Positions 5,164 to 5,268 of a stretch of DNA of 5,268 nt are shown here, piece by piece; within the stretch, counting starts at the first letter, position 1; every line of letters begins with the position of its first letter. Under the pieces are notes generated by a model, which was given only the letters and a program-made list of their open reading frames with translations, ran no database searches and was not told the origin of the DNA. The stretch is from Alphaproteobacteria bacterium (GTDB lineage Bacteria; Pseudomonadota; Alphaproteobacteria; ATCC43930; CGMCC-115725). The stretch is from positions 1-5,268 of the forward strand of contig VAZR01000224.1 of the NCBI GenBank assembly GCA_005888515.1, read 5' to 3'. A program made the position numbers and the translations under genes.

Positions 5164-5268
5164 GTGGCCGTCGCGCGGGTGATGGCGATCGGTCTTGCGG
5201 CCCTGCTGGTGATCGCTTCCGCCATTGCGCTCGGGCTGCGAATCTACCTCGGCCGAGCGGCGGAAGAG
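5164..5268 (+). CDS. N-terminus of an unidentified membrane-anchored protein (truncated by the window)
   Basis: An open frame begins 2 bases after the monooxygenase stop and runs off the end, giving 35 codons in view. Starts are possible at GTG 5164, GTG 5179 or ATG 5182; no Shine-Dalgarno sequence separates them. From 5164, residues 7-25 (MAIGLAALLVIASAIALGL) form a hydrophobic stretch suited to a membrane helix or uncleaved signal anchor. It is followed by RIYLGRAAEE, a charged segment. The closeness to the preceding stop suggests translational coupling and co-transcription. I do not recognise the family, and the rest of the protein is needed to assign it. Confidence 0.5.
   Translation, partial: MAVARVMAIGLAALLVIASAIALGLRIYLGRAAEE

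Noticed and set aside
1..5268. Mobile elements, CRISPR arrays, tRNA or rRNA genes
   Set aside because: No transposase or integrase motifs, no regularly spaced repeats and no tRNA-like cloverleaf were seen on either strand; codon use is even across the window.

Overview
This is a GC-rich window with strong G/C preference at third codon positions throughout. The gene content (CaiB/BaiF CoA-transferase tail, DivK-type single-domain receiver, two-gene membrane fusion protein plus GT2 synthase) suggests an alphaproteobacterium, most likely Hyphomicrobiales (Rhodopseudomonas/Bradyrhizobium-like). That placement is inferred from style and gene families, not from a marker gene.

Layout: 1-87 is the 3' end of a CoA-transferase gene. 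88-277 is a promoter-sized intergenic region with a weak terminator-like hairpin, two 12-bp perfect palindromes and a near-consensus FNR/FixK-type box. 278-1564 encodes a HlyD-type membrane fusion protein, and 1576-3531 encodes a cellulose-synthase-like GT2 glycosyltransferase with a C-terminal PilZ-type c-di-GMP module. These two form a tight operon. 3532-3594 is a short convergent gap with a GC hairpin. 3595-4032 (minus strand) encodes a DivK/CheY-like receiver protein that lacks the conserved signalling lysine. 4033-4147 is a divergent intergenic region with a short repeated motif and a possible EcfG-like promoter. 4148-5161 encodes a YhbW-type luciferase-like flavin monooxygenase. From 5164 an unidentified membrane-anchored protein begins and runs off the end.

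The most coherent system is the fusion protein plus synthase pair. The synthase carries every catalytic motif of processive beta-glycan synthases (DDG, DAD, TED, QxxRW), a cellulose-synthase-like FxVT gating loop, and RxxxR plus DxSxxG c-di-GMP-binding motifs. Gene order and architecture resemble the bgsB-bgsA pair of Sinorhizobium meliloti, which makes a mixed-linkage beta-glucan, but the polymer made here cannot be read from sequence. A plausible reading is a c-di-GMP-activated exopolysaccharide machine under possible oxygen-responsive (FNR/FixK family) transcriptional control. The receiver and monooxygenase genes are neighbours on separate transcripts, and nothing in the sequence ties them functionally to the synthase.
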